Source: JAICYJ01 sp963797565 (GTDB taxonomy: Bacteria; Actinomycetota; Thermoleophilia; Gaiellales; JAICJC01). From it: DNA of 64,000 nucleotides. Below are positions 35,262-44,587 of this stretch, in pieces. The notes below the pieces were generated by a model that did no database searches, was not told the DNA's origin, and saw only the letters and a program-made list of their open reading frames with translations. A program made the translations under genes and the position numbers. Location: contig CAWCPM010000018.1 of the NCBI GenBank assembly GCA_963797565.1, positions 14,739 to 78,738 of the forward strand, in the 5' to 3' direction. Within the stretch, counting starts at the first letter, position 1. Each line of letters begins with the position of its first letter.

Positions 35262-37308
35262 CGTCGCCTCCTTCGTCGGCCGGAATGATGCGCGCGTCCA
35301 GCGCCAGCGCGCCCTCCGGCGTGACCAGCAGCGGGTTCACCTCGATCTCCGCGATGTCGGGGCGCGCCGCTGCCAGCTGCGACAACGCCACCGCCGCATC
35401 GGCGGCCGCTCCGATGTCGACGGCCGCCCGCCCACGCGCGCCCTTCAGCAGCGCCGCGCCCTGCAGCGACTCCAGCAGCCGCACCGCCTCGGCCCGGTCA
35501 AGCGGCGCCAGCGCCACTCCCACGTCGCCCAGCAGCTCGGCGTAGACCCCGCCCAGGCCGACCAGCGCAACCGGCCCGAACCGGGGGTCGCGCCGGGCGC
35601 CCACGATCAGCTCGATACCGTCCGCGAGCGGGGCCATCGCCTCCACCGAGTACTCCGGCGGGGACAGACGCTCCTCCATGTCCGACCACGCCGCCGCCAG
35701 CGCATCCGCATCGGCCAGCCCCACCCTGACGCCGCCGGCGTCGGACTTGTGCAGCAGCCCCAGCGCCTTCAGCACCACCGGGTAGCCGACCTCCGCTGCC
35801 GCCGCCAGCACATCCTCGCGCACATGCGCGCTGCGCGCGGCCACGAACGGCACGCCCGCCTCGGCGAGCAGCGCCCGCGAGCCGAAATAGCCCGCATCCA
35901 GCGGCCCGTTCACCGGCTCGGGCAGCGCCGGCGGGCCGGACGCAGCCGGCAGCTGCTCGAGCGCAGCCAGCGAGGCGGCGGCTGCCTCGATCGTCCAGTA
36001 GACCGGGACGCCGCCCTCGCGCAGCGCGAGGTTGGGGCGGTCGTCGGCGTACATCGACTGGGCCACCAGCGGCTTTCCGGTCTCGACCGCCGCCCGCGCG
36101 ATCTCGTGGCCGACCTCGGTCTCGCGGCCGGCGAACTCCTCCGAGTACTGGCTGTACCCGCCGAAGTAGCCCGTCATCAGCACGCCGTCCAGCTCGTCGG
36201 CCTCGAGCAGCCCGCGCGCGACCCGGGAGTAGCTGAAGAAGTCGACCTCGCCGGCACCGGCCAGGTCGATCGGGTTTCGCACCGACGACATCGGCGGCAG
36301 CATCGCCGCAAGCTTGGCCTGCAGCCCGTCCGACAGCATCGGCAGCTCCAGCCCCATGCCGGCCGCGACGTCGCAGGCGATCGCGCCGTGGCCGCCGCCG
36401 TCGCCGAGCACCGCGATCCGGCGGCCGGCCAGCCGCCGCGGCTGCAGCAGCGCCTGCGCCAGGTCGATCATCTCGGCCGGCGTCGAGACCAGGTGCACGC
36501 CGGCGCCACGGCAGGCCGCGCGCACCGTGGACAGCGAGCTGACCAGCGCTCCCGTGTGCGACCGGGCCGCGCGGACGCTGGCGTCGCTGCGCCCGACCGT
36601 GATCAGGATCACGGGCTTCTGCGCGGCGGCCGCCGCCGCCGCGAACGCGCGCCCGTCGCGGAAGTCCTCCGCGTAGACCGCGATCAGCTCGGTGGCGGGA
36701 TGCTCGGCGTAGGAGGCGACCAGCTCGGCCAGGTCGAGGTCGGCCTGGTTGCCGATCGAGGCGAAGCGCGAGAAGCCGAGCGAGTAGCGGCGCGACATCA
36801 GGCCCAGCTCGAGCGCCAGGTTGCCGCTCTGGGAGATCAGCCCGATCGAGCCGGGCGGGAACTCATTCGAGGCGAGGCCGAGGTCGCTGGACGCGTCATA
36901 CACGCCCAGGCAGTTGGGGCCGAGCAGCATCGCGCCGGCGTCGCGCACCCGCTGCACCAGCGCCTGCTCGCGGGTGGCCGCATCGCCACCGGCCTCGCCC
37001 AGCCCGGCCGTGATGCCCACCAGCGCGCGGGCACCCATCGCCAGCGAGTCGTCGACCGCCTGCTCGAAGCCGGCCGCCGGCACGGCGATCACGACCAGCT
37101 CGGGCGCCTCCGGCAGCTCGGTGACCGACGTGTAGGCCCTGGTGCCGAGCACCTCGCCGCCGTTGCGGTTGACCAGGTAGACGGGACGGCGGTGGCTGCC
37201 GCGGAGTGCCCCGCGCGCCAGCCAGTTGCCCCACTTCGCGGGATCGTCCGAGGCGCCCAGGATGGCCACCGAGGCCGGGTCAAACAGTGGTCGCAGGTCG
37301 CGCGGCAT
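35251..37308 (-). CDS. ADP-forming acyl-CoA synthetase (acetate-CoA ligase family, fused alpha-beta)
   Basis: The 685 residues comprise a CoA-binding Rossmann domain (VAILGASDDPAKWGN), a succinyl-CoA-ligase-like domain with the phosphohistidine region LGDGGGHGAIACD, and a C-terminal ATP-grasp domain (PVVLKALGLLHKSDAGGVRVG). NDP-forming ligases convert an acyl-CoA and ADP to acid and ATP, or the reverse, in the cytosol. ATG 37308 fits the fold; earlier ATGs add only a low-complexity stretch. It is translated just before the dienoyl-reductase-like SDR, and a TetR gene lies upstream. Confidence 0.9.
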   Translation of the reverse strand: MPRDLRPLFDPASVAILGASDDPAKWGNWLARGALRGSHRRPVYLVNRNGGEVLGTRAYTSVTELPEAPELVVIAVPAAGFEQAVDDSLAMGARALVGITAGLGEAGGDAATREQALVQRVRDAGAMLLGPNCLGVYDASSDLGLASNEFPPGSIGLISQSGNLALELGLMSRRYSLGFSRFASIGNQADLDLAELVASYAEHPATELIAVYAEDFRDGRAFAAAAAAAQKPVILITVGRSDASVRAARSHTGALVSSLSTVRAACRGAGVHLVSTPAEMIDLAQALLQPRRLAGRRIAVLGDGGGHGAIACDVAAGMGLELPMLSDGLQAKLAAMLPPMSSVRNPIDLAGAGEVDFFSYSRVARGLLEADELDGVLMTGYFGGYSQYSEEFAGRETEVGHEIARAAVETGKPLVAQSMYADDRPNLALREGGVPVYWTIEAAAASLAALEQLPAASGPPALPEPVNGPLDAGYFGSRALLAEAGVPFVAARSAHVREDVLAAAAEVGYPVVLKALGLLHKSDAGGVRVGLADADALAAAWSDMEERLSPPEYSVEAMAPLADGIELIVGARRDPRFGPVALVGLGGVYAELLGDVGVALAPLDRAEAVRLLESLQGAALLKGARGRAAVDIGAAADAAVALSQLAAARPDIAEIEVNPLLVTPEGALALDARIIPADEGGDDAG

Positions 37309-37358
37309 GGCCGGAGAGTCTGCCAGAGCCGCCTCGCGCCGGGCGCGGGCAACCGCTC

Positions 37359-37970
37359 TCAGCCGGCGACCGTCAGGTCGCAGGCAGTGGCGGAGCACGC
37401 GTACGACACGATCAGCCGCTCTGCCTCCACCCGGTCGATCGGCGCGTCGCCCATCAGCACGTGGAGACCGTGCGCGTCCTCGAGCGCCACCAGGTTTCGG
37501 CCGATCGTCTGCGAGGATGCGGCCAGCGTGAACAGCCCCTGCGCCACGCCCGCCTCCAGGATCACCTGGTAGAGGGCCACCTGTCGCTCGAAGAAGGACA
37601 CCGCCAGCGCCGAGTAGAGCTTGCTACGGCCGACCAACGCGTCCATCTCATACAGCGTGCGCACCGCCTCGTCGTGCGGCCCGGTCGGTAGCCCGCTGCT
37701 GATCGCCGCCAGCATTCGCCGCCGGGGGTCGGCGATCTGATCGAGCGCGGCGTTGCGGCTGTCACAGAAGCGCTCCCCCGCGGTGCGGTGCACCTCGACC
37801 AGCAGTTGATCGACGTCCGGGTAGTAGTAGAGCACCGCACCGGGGGTGACTCCGGCCTCCTCCGCGATGTCCTTCAGCCGCACCGCGGCGGCGCCCCGGG
37901 CGATGATCGCACGCCCCGCTGCCTCGGTCAGCTGCCGCCGCCGCACACTCTGGTTCTTCGTCCGCGCCAT
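37359..37970 (-). CDS. TetR-family regulator
   Basis: The 203 residues begin with a TetR helix-turn-helix (RLKDIAEEAGVTPGAVLYYY), followed by an all-helical ligand domain (AALDQIADPRRRMLAAISSG). The gene lies 50 nt upstream of the acyl-CoA synthetase on the same strand and is divergent from the polyamine-type importer. The palindrome at 38141-38160 in the intergenic region is its probable binding site. Confidence 0.9.
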   Translation of the reverse strand: MARTKNQSVRRRQLTEAAGRAIIARGAAAVRLKDIAEEAGVTPGAVLYYYPDVDQLLVEVHRTAGERFCDSRNAALDQIADPRRRMLAAISSGLPTGPHDEAVRTLYEMDALVGRSKLYSALAVSFFERQVALYQVILEAGVAQGLFTLAASSQTIGRNLVALEDAHGLHVLMGDAPIDRVEAERLIVSYACSATACDLTVAG

Positions 37971-38104
37971 CCGGTATTCGTACCGACGACGTTGAACGAA
38001 TGCAAGCGGAGGGCGCCTGGAGCCTTGACCTGCGGCGTTCGGATTGATTCAATCGCCCGGAAACAATCAGGGCTGATAGTTCGTCCTAGTCGTGACCGCT
38101 GTCC

Positions 38105-38132
38105 TTGACATGGTCACCCAGATCGTTACAGT
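38105..38132 (+). promoter_or_regulatory. Putative promoter of the polyamine-type importer operon
   Basis: TTGACA at 38105-38110 is followed after 16 nt by TACAGT at 38127-38132. This places the transcription start at about 38139, directly in front of the palindromic operator. The -35 match is perfect and the -10 is weak. Confidence 0.5.
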
Positions 38133-38140
38133 ACGCCCAG

Positions 38141-38160
38141 TTGACTGGCCAGTCAGTCAG
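38141..38160. promoter_or_regulatory. TetR-type operator (TTGACTGGCCAGTCAGTCAG)
   Basis: TGACTGGCCAGTCA (38142-38155) is a perfect 14-bp palindrome, with a further GTCAG repeat on its right. It overlaps the predicted transcription start of the importer operon and lies 171 nt from the start of the divergent TetR gene. This is the form expected for control by that regulator. Confidence 0.65.
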
Positions 38161-38173
38161 GATCGGAGAGATC

Positions 38174-39464
38174 ATGCATCCCAAGGAACGGCGCTCCCTC
38201 GCTGCGACCCGACGAGAATTCCTTGCACGTACGGGTGGTGCGGCCTTCGCCCTGTCGGGCGCCAGCGGCCTCCTGGCCGCGTGCAGCAACTCGACCACCA
38301 CCGCGGGCAGCACTGTCAACTCCGCCGGCCAGAAGGTCGGCCCCGGCGGCCTGCCGCTGGCCCGCCCCGACCGGCGCGTCACGCTGCCGCTGTGGGAACA
38401 GCCGATCCCGTCCGGGATGAAGCCCGAGACCGGCGGCGAGTTCACGATCTTCAACTACCCGGAGTACATCTACGGCGCGCTCCTGAAGGAGTTCGGCAAG
38501 AAGTACAACGTGACCGTCAAGGTGACGCCCTTCGACGACATCAACACCGGCATCGCCAAGCTGGCGTCCGGTGCCGTTCAGCCGGACGTGACCGAGATGA
38601 CGCCCGACAACCTCGACCGTGTCGTGGCCGGCCACCTGATCAAGCCGATCAACCTCGACTACATCCCCAACCTCAAGAAGAACGTCTGGCCCTCACTGGT
38701 CGACCCGTTCTACGACGTCGGCTCGCGCTACGGCGTCCCCTACACGGCCTATGCCACCGGCATCGCCTGGCGCACCGACCAGGTCAAGGTGGACATCCCG
38801 TCGATGTCCAACCCGTGGGACATCTTCTGGCAGGCGCAGGCCTACAAGGGCAAGACGGCGCTCTTGTCCGAGGTGCGCGAGACGATCGCGATGGCGCTGC
38901 TGCGCAAGGGCGAGCTGGACATCAACACCGAGGATCCGGCCAAGATCAACGCGGCCGTGGCCGACCTGCAGGAGCTCTACAACATCTGCAACATCAAGGT
39001 CGGCGACCTCCAGTACTCGACCATCCCCGAGAACAAGGCCTGGCTGAACCAGGCCTGGTCGGGCGACATGATGTCGGCCTTCTTCTACTACCTGCCGAAC
39101 AAGGCCACCGGCCCGCTGCTGCGCTTCTGGCACCCAGTCAAGGGCAAGGGGCCGATCCAGAACGACATGTGGTCGGTCTGCACCACCACCAAGAAGCCGG
39201 TGCTGGCGCACCTGTTCCTCAACTTCATGCTGGATAACACCAACGCCTACTCCAACTTCGTCAACTTCAACGGCTACCAGCCGCCGCTGAACGAGATCGT
39301 TCCGGAGGATCTCGTCAAGAAGAAGATCATCCCCGAGACACTTTCCATCATGCGTGCTGACCGAGTCCGACCTCGGTCCGGATTCGCTGCAGGAGATGAC
39401 GCTCACGACCACCGGCCAGTCGCTCTGGCAGGACGGGTACTCAACGTTCCTGTCGGGCGCCTAG
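38174..39464 (+). CDS. Polyamine-type ABC importer binding lipoprotein (PotD-like), one frame break
   Basis: ATG 38174 starts a Tat signal (TRREFLART) followed by a lipobox (LLAACSN). The body is an SBP_bac_8-type binding protein (FTIFNYPEYIYGALLKEFGK, VTEMTPDNLDRVV). The frame shifts near 39352. Read with one extra G removed, the C terminus continues as VLTESDLGPDSLQEMTLTTT and ends at the TAG at 39462. Without the correction the protein ends in a foreign tail at 39469. The ligand is a spermidine/putrescine-like cation by family; other small organic ions are possible. Confidence 0.85.
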
Positions 39465-39473
39465 AGTAGGGGT

Positions 39474-40391
39474 ATGTACCCACGTTGGCTCTGGCCGGCC
39501 TTCGCGATCCCAGGCGTCGTCTGGCTCCTGATCCTGTTCCTGCTGCCGTTCTACGCCGTGATCGGCGTGGCCTTCGGCAACATCGACCCGATCCTGCAGA
39601 CTCCGATCCCGGCCTGGAACCCGCTCAACTGGAACACCGGCTGGGTCGCGCACGTGCTGAGCGAGCTGAAGCCGGGCGGCGTCTACTGGGACGTGTTCCT
39701 GCGCACGATCCGCTACGTCGCGCTGTCGCTGGGCGGCTGCATCCTGATCGGCTATCCGGTCGCCTACTACATCGCCCGCCACGCCTCGCGCACCAAGAGC
39801 CTGCTGCTGATCCTGCTGGTGCTGCCGTTCTGGATCAGCTACCTGATGCGGATGCTGGCCTGGATCAACCTGCTCGCCCCGGGCGGCTACGCGGCGCGGT
39901 TCCTGTCCTTCACGCACATCAGCGACCTGCTCTATCACATGGGCCTGCTCAGCCAGCCCAACAACTACCTGGGCGGGGAGAGCTTCACCGTCATCTTCGC
40001 GCTCATCTACGGCTACATCCCCTACTTCATCCTGCCGCTGTACGCCTCCCTCGACCGCATCGACCGCTCGCACCTGGAGGCCGCGCGCGACCTCGGCGCC
40101 AGCCCCTTCCGTGCCTTCTGGCACGTGACGCTGCCGCTGTCGAAGACCGGCCTTTTGGGCGGGGCGGTGCTGATCGTGCTGCCCATGTTCGGCGACTACT
40201 ACACGCCCAACATCGTCTCCGGCGCACCCACCACCTCGATGATCGGCAACCAGATCGACCTCTACTTCCACGGCGGCCCGCAGCCCACGATCGGCGCTGC
40301 CATCACCATCATCCTGTCGGCCTTCCTGGTGGTGCTGATGGGCTACTACATGTGGACGATCCACAAATCCTCGAAGGAGCTGGTGGCGTGA
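39474..40391 (+). CDS. Polyamine-type ABC permease (PotB-like)
   Basis: The 305 residues have six helices and the inner-membrane permease loop EAARDLGASPFRAFWHVTLP, which contacts the ATPase. Family members form the import channel for spermidine/putrescine. It starts 9 nt after the binding-protein gene and overlaps the next permease by GTGA. Confidence 0.92.
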   Translation: MYPRWLWPAFAIPGVVWLLILFLLPFYAVIGVAFGNIDPILQTPIPAWNPLNWNTGWVAHVLSELKPGGVYWDVFLRTIRYVALSLGGCILIGYPVAYYIARHASRTKSLLLILLVLPFWISYLMRMLAWINLLAPGGYAARFLSFTHISDLLYHMGLLSQPNNYLGGESFTVIFALIYGYIPYFILPLYASLDRIDRSHLEAARDLGASPFRAFWHVTLPLSKTGLLGGAVLIVLPMFGDYYTPNIVSGAPTTSMIGNQIDLYFHGGPQPTIGAAITIILSAFLVVLMGYYMWTIHKSSKELVA

Positions 40392-41317
40392 GCCAGGCCG
40401 TCGCCACACCCGCCACCACCAAGGAGTTCACGCTCTGGCAGCGCGTCCACGGCTGGATCACGAACCCCTGGGGCAAGCCGCGGTTCCTGGTCCTGATCAC
40501 CTGGGGCTACATGTTCTGGGCGATCGCACCGGTGCTGATCGCGATCCAGTTCTCGTTCAACAACAGCCGCTCGCTCACGGTCTGGCACGGCTTCACCACC
40601 AAGTGGTACTTCTCCGACCCGATCGACTCGATCTGGCACAACGCCTCCTACCGCGGCGCGCTCAACCAGAGCATGAAGCTGGCGGCGATCGACGTGCTGA
40701 TCGCGACTCCGATCGGCGTGATGCTGGCGCTGGGCCTGGCGCGCTGGCGCGGCCGCGGCTCGGGCGCCTCCAACTTCCTGATGCTGTTCCCGCTGGTCAC
40801 GCCCGAGATCGTGATGGGAGTCTCGCTGCTGCTGCTGTTCACGCAGCTGTTCACGTTCGTGCACACCGGCACGCTCGCCCAGGTGCTCGGGCACGTCACG
40901 TTCTCGATCAGCTACGTGGTGGTGATCGTGCGCGGCCGGCTGTTCTCGATCGGCAGGTCGTACGAGGAGGCGGCGGCCGACCTGGGCGCGTCGCCGAGGG
41001 CGGCGCTGTGGCTTGTGCTGATGCCGCTGCTGCTGCCGGCGATCGTGGCCAGCGCGGCGATCGTGTTCGCGATCTCGATCGACGACTTCGTGATCAGCCA
41101 GTGGCTGTCCAACGGCGCCAACTCGACGACGGTGCCGATGCTGATCTACGACGCAACCCGCGCCACGCCGCTGCCCGCGACCGACGGCCTTGCCACCGTG
41201 ATCATGACGATCACGTTGATCACCGTCGTGGCCGGCGTGGCGGTGTTCCGGCTGTTTACGCGCGGCGAGGGCGGCCGCGGCTCGGCGGTTGACGACGTCG
41301 CAGGGTTCGGGATGTAG
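40388..41317 (+). CDS. Polyamine-type ABC permease (PotC-like)
   Basis: The 309 residues start at GTG 40388, inside the stop of the PotB-like gene. The loop EEAAADLGASPRAALWLVLM is the EAA contact, and the conserved FAISIDDFVISQW near the C terminus is typical of PotC/PotI. It pairs with the preceding permease. Confidence 0.92.
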   Translation: MSQAVATPATTKEFTLWQRVHGWITNPWGKPRFLVLITWGYMFWAIAPVLIAIQFSFNNSRSLTVWHGFTTKWYFSDPIDSIWHNASYRGALNQSMKLAAIDVLIATPIGVMLALGLARWRGRGSGASNFLMLFPLVTPEIVMGVSLLLLFTQLFTFVHTGTLAQVLGHVTFSISYVVVIVRGRLFSIGRSYEEAAADLGASPRAALWLVLMPLLLPAIVASAAIVFAISIDDFVISQWLSNGANSTTVPMLIYDATRATPLPATDGLATVIMTITLITVVAGVAVFRLFTRGEGGRGSAVDDVAGFGM

Positions 41318-41379
41318 GTGGCCGGTTCGACTCGTGCATCAATCGGGTACCCTTGCGACCCATTTCGAGAGGAGCTGGC

Positions 41380-42504
41380 GTGGCCGGTGGTGAGGTAAAG
41401 CTCATAGCGTTGGTGAAGCAGTTCGGCGATGTCACGGCGGTGGACGGCATCGACCTGGAGATGCCCGGTGCGGAGTTCTTCTCGATGCTGGGCCCATCCG
41501 GCTGCGGCAAGACGACGACGCTGCGGATGATCGCCGGCTTCGAGCAGCCGACCAGCGGGCAGATCCTGCTGGACGGCGAGGACATGGCGTTCACGCCGCC
41601 GCACAAGCGCAACGTGAACACGGTGTTCCAGAGCTACGCGCTGTTCCCGCACCTGAGCGTGCAGGACAACGTCGCGTTCGGGCTGCGCCGTGCCAAGACG
41701 CCCAAGAACGAGATCAAGCAGCGGGTGGCCGAGGCGCTGGAGCTGGTGCAGCTGACGGGCCTCGAGCGCCGCAAGCCGGCGCAGATGTCGGGCGGCCAGC
41801 AGCAGCGCGTGGCGCTGGCCCGGGCGCTTGTGCTGAAGCCGGCGGTGCTGCTGCTGGACGAGCCGCTGGGCGCGCTGGACGCGAAGCTGCGAAAGGCGCT
41901 GCAGATCGAGCTGAAGGCGCTGCAGCAGCAGGTCGGCATCACGTTCATCTACGTCACGCACGACCAGGAGGAGGCGCTCACCATGAGCGACCGGATCGCC
42001 GTGATGAGCGACGGCCGGGTCGAGCAGGTGGGGCCGCCGTCCGAGGTCTACGAGGAGCCGTCGACCACCTTCGTGGCCGACTTCCTGGGCGTCTCCAACC
42101 TGATGCGGGTGGTCGCGCACGGCGACAGCGACGGGCGCTGCCGGGTGACGCTGGGCGACTTCGAGCTGCACGCCTCACGCGGCGAGACGCACACCACCGG
42201 CGACACGCGGATCGTGATCCGGCCCGAGCGGGTGCACCTGGAGCCGCACGAGTCGAGCGGCGAGAACCGCGTGCCCGGCATCGTCGAGCGCGTCGTCTAC
42301 CTGGGCAACTCGAACCAGATCATCGTCATCCTGGCCAACGGCGACAAGGTCCAGGCGCTGGTGCAGAACACCGGCGAGGAGCTGACCTACAAGCAGGGCG
42401 ACCCGGTGCGGGTCTACATGCCGTCCGAGGCCCTGCGCGTGCTGACAGACACCGGCACGGCGCCGATCGACGAGGACGCGCTGACGGTGGGCTCGGCCGC
42501 GTAG
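41380..42504 (+). CDS. Polyamine-type ABC ATPase (PotA-like)
   Basis: The 374 residues have Walker A LGPSGCGKTT, signature MSGGQQQRV, Walker B LLLDEPLGALD, switch histidine VTHDQEEAL and a TOBE domain (RPERVHLEPHES). It powers the importer. The start is GTG 41380, 7 nt after a GAGAGGAG ribosome site; an ATG at 41353 in frame would lack one. It is the last gene of the operon. Confidence 0.94.
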   Translation: MAGGEVKLIALVKQFGDVTAVDGIDLEMPGAEFFSMLGPSGCGKTTTLRMIAGFEQPTSGQILLDGEDMAFTPPHKRNVNTVFQSYALFPHLSVQDNVAFGLRRAKTPKNEIKQRVAEALELVQLTGLERRKPAQMSGGQQQRVALARALVLKPAVLLLDEPLGALDAKLRKALQIELKALQQQVGITFIYVTHDQEEALTMSDRIAVMSDGRVEQVGPPSEVYEEPSTTFVADFLGVSNLMRVVAHGDSDGRCRVTLGDFELHASRGETHTTGDTRIVIRPERVHLEPHESSGENRVPGIVERVVYLGNSNQIIVILANGDKVQALVQNTGEELTYKQGDPVRVYMPSEALRVLTDTGTAPIDEDALTVGSAA

Positions 42505-42522
42505 CGATCAGTCGGGCAGCGG

Positions 42523-43689
42523 TCAGTCGCGCAGCAGGCGGCGGCTGACGATCAGCCGCTGGATGTCGGAGGTGCCCTCCTCGAGCTCCTCCAGCCGCGC
42601 GTCGCGCGACCACTTCTCGACGGGGTACTCGCGGGAGTAGCCCCAGCCGCCGAGCGTCTGGATGGCCGCCCACGTGACCCAGGTGGCGGTCTCGGACGCG
42701 AACAGCTTGGCCATTGCGGCCTCGGCCGGGACGTGCTTGCCGGCGTCCATCAGGCGGGCGGCGCGGTGGCAGAGCAGGCGGGCGGCGTCGATGCGGGTGG
42801 CCATGTCGGCGAGGCGGAAGCCGACGGCCTGGTGCTGGCCGATCGGCTTACCGAACGCGTTTCGGGTCTTGGCGTACTCGACGGAGTACTCGAAGGCGGC
42901 GCGCGCGATGCCGATCGCGGAGGCGGCAAGGTGGATGCGGGACTCGTCGAAGGTGTGCATCAGGCTGTAGAAGCCCTTGCCCTCCTCGCCCAGCAGGCGG
43001 TCGGCCGGGATCGTGCAGTCCTGCAGGAACACCTCGGTGTTGATGATCGCGCGCTGGCCCATCTTGCGCATCGGCTCGCCGAAGGTGATGCCGGGGTCGG
43101 ACTTCTCGACCACGAAGGCGGTGACGCCCTTGGAGCCGGTGCCGGGGGCGACGGTCGCGAAGATCACGTAGTACTCGGCGATGCCGCCGTTCGAGATCCA
43201 GGTCTTCTGGCCGTTCAGGACGTACTCCTCGCCGGAGCGCACGGCGGTGGTGGACATCGCGGCTGTGTCCGAGCCGACACCGGGCTCGGTCGAGGCCAGC
43301 GAGGTCAGCGGTGGCTGCGGGCCGCAGAGCGGAGCCAGCCAGCGCTGCTGCTGGTCGGGCGTGCCGACCTCGATCACGGGGCGGCCGAAGAAGGCGCCGG
43401 AGGTGATCAGGTTGCCGATGCCGGCGCAGCCCCAGTTCAGCTCCTCCTGCACGATGCAGCCGGTCAGCACGTCGCCGATGCCGCCGCCGCCGACGTGCTC
43501 GGGCAGCATGTAGGAGGTGAGTCCCACTTCGGCGGCCTTGTAGACGACGTCGAGCGGCGTGTAGGTGTCGCGCTCGTCGACGTCGGCCGAGACGGGGCGG
43601 ATCTCGGTGCGCGCGAACTCGCGCGCGAGCGCCTGGATCTCGCGCTGGTCGTCGGTCAGATCGAGCGTCTGGGGTGCCAGTTCGGCCAC
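42523..43689 (-). CDS. Acyl-CoA dehydrogenase
   Basis: This 388-residue flavoprotein begins with the helical domain (LTDDQREIQALAREFARTEI), followed by the middle sheet domain (LTSLASTEPGVGSDTAAM) and the C-terminal helical domain (QHQAVGFRLADMATRID, QTLGGWGYSREYPVEKWSRD). The tail EGTSDIQRLIVSRRLL carries the family's C-terminal signature. It oxidises acyl-CoA at the alpha-beta bond using FAD. It converges on the importer operon, 18 nt from the PotA-like stop. Together with the dienoyl-reductase-like SDR and the synthetase it suggests acyl-CoA catabolism in this part of the window. Confidence 0.93.
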   Translation of the reverse strand: MAELAPQTLDLTDDQREIQALAREFARTEIRPVSADVDERDTYTPLDVVYKAAEVGLTSYMLPEHVGGGGIGDVLTGCIVQEELNWGCAGIGNLITSGAFFGRPVIEVGTPDQQQRWLAPLCGPQPPLTSLASTEPGVGSDTAAMSTTAVRSGEEYVLNGQKTWISNGGIAEYYVIFATVAPGTGSKGVTAFVVEKSDPGITFGEPMRKMGQRAIINTEVFLQDCTIPADRLLGEEGKGFYSLMHTFDESRIHLAASAIGIARAAFEYSVEYAKTRNAFGKPIGQHQAVGFRLADMATRIDAARLLCHRAARLMDAGKHVPAEAAMAKLFASETATWVTWAAIQTLGGWGYSREYPVEKWSRDARLEELEEGTSDIQRLIVSRRLLRD

Positions 43690-43787
43690 GGCCGTGACGG
43701 TACCAGACCGGCTTTTGACCGAGCGCTAGCGGAGCACGTGCGTGGTGGTGGCCTGACTCATCAGCGCCGGGCAGCCATGGCCGGCGG

Positions 43788-43811
43788 AACCTCCCCGGTG
43801 GGGGAGGTTTT
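43788..43811. terminator. Strong hairpin with T-run
   Basis: AACCTCCCC-GGTG-GGGGAGGTT forms a perfect 9-bp stem followed on the plus strand by TT. It lies 2 nt beyond the end of the minus-strand secreted-protein gene, so it serves as that gene's terminator, and A-runs on the other side could make it bidirectional. Confidence 0.6.
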
Positions 43812-43813
43812 CG

Positions 43814-44587
43814 TCAGCGAACGGTGAAGCGCGCAGCCGGCACGTACCCGGCCCAACCCGTGTCCAGGTTGAGCTGGCCCGGCACGAACGGGGCGCCATG
43901 CGCCTGGTCGGCGGCCCGCGTGTCCCACATGATCGAGTCGGGGAAGCGGTCGTGACCGACCCGCACGGCGGGGGACAGCCCGACGTTCAGGCTATCGGTG
44001 GGCGAGGTGTGGCCCAGCGGAGCGCGCCCGCTGGTGTTCGTGTTGTAGCCAACCGTCCACACCACGTCGCTGGCGAGGTTGCGGTTGACCGGGAACGTGA
44101 TCGTCTGAGCGATCCCGTTGTGCAGCTGGCCGTCCGTGCCCATGAACCTGGACTCGGTGGCCGACTGGGACGACGGCCGGTAGCGGATGCTGAACGTCTT
44201 GGTGACCTTCATGATCCGCTTGCCGGGCGTGATCTCACCCGTCGCCGCGTCACGCGTGCTGTAGTGGTACAGACGCAGAGTGATCGGCGTCTGGAACGTG
44301 GCGCCGGGCTTGGTCGTGCACCCAGACTGCCACGACCCGCTCTGGCAAGCCCACGACTCCATCGTCACCTTGACGTGGCCGATGGTGGAGTGCGGTCGCA
44401 GGATCACCTCGCTGCCGATCTGGTTGAACGCGCTGGACTCAGCGCCCACGCTCGGCACGCTGACGGTGCCCTTGACGGGCGTGCTGTCATACGCGACGTT
44501 GCTGGTGGTCATCGCTCCTGCGATGCTCGGCGCGATCATGGTTGCGCCAACCACGCCCGCAAGGGCGAGGGGTAGGTACTTCTTCAA
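43814..44587 (-). CDS. Secreted protein of unknown function
   Basis: The 257 residues start with a signal peptide (MKKYLPLALAGVVGATMI) and a likely cleavage after SIAGA. The mature part is rich in strands with one likely disulfide (ACQSGSWQSGC). It has no recognised catalytic motif. ATG 44587 is followed by the usual basic N terminus. It is probably exported and soluble or surface-associated. Confidence 0.7.
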   Translation of the reverse strand: MKKYLPLALAGVVGATMIAPSIAGAMTTSNVAYDSTPVKGTVSVPSVGAESSAFNQIGSEVILRPHSTIGHVKVTMESWACQSGSWQSGCTTKPGATFQTPITLRLYHYSTRDAATGEITPGKRIMKVTKTFSIRYRPSSQSATESRFMGTDGQLHNGIAQTITFPVNRNLASDVVWTVGYNTNTSGRAPLGHTSPTDSLNVGLSPAVRVGHDRFPDSIMWDTRAADQAHGAPFVPGQLNLDTGWAGYVPAARFTVR

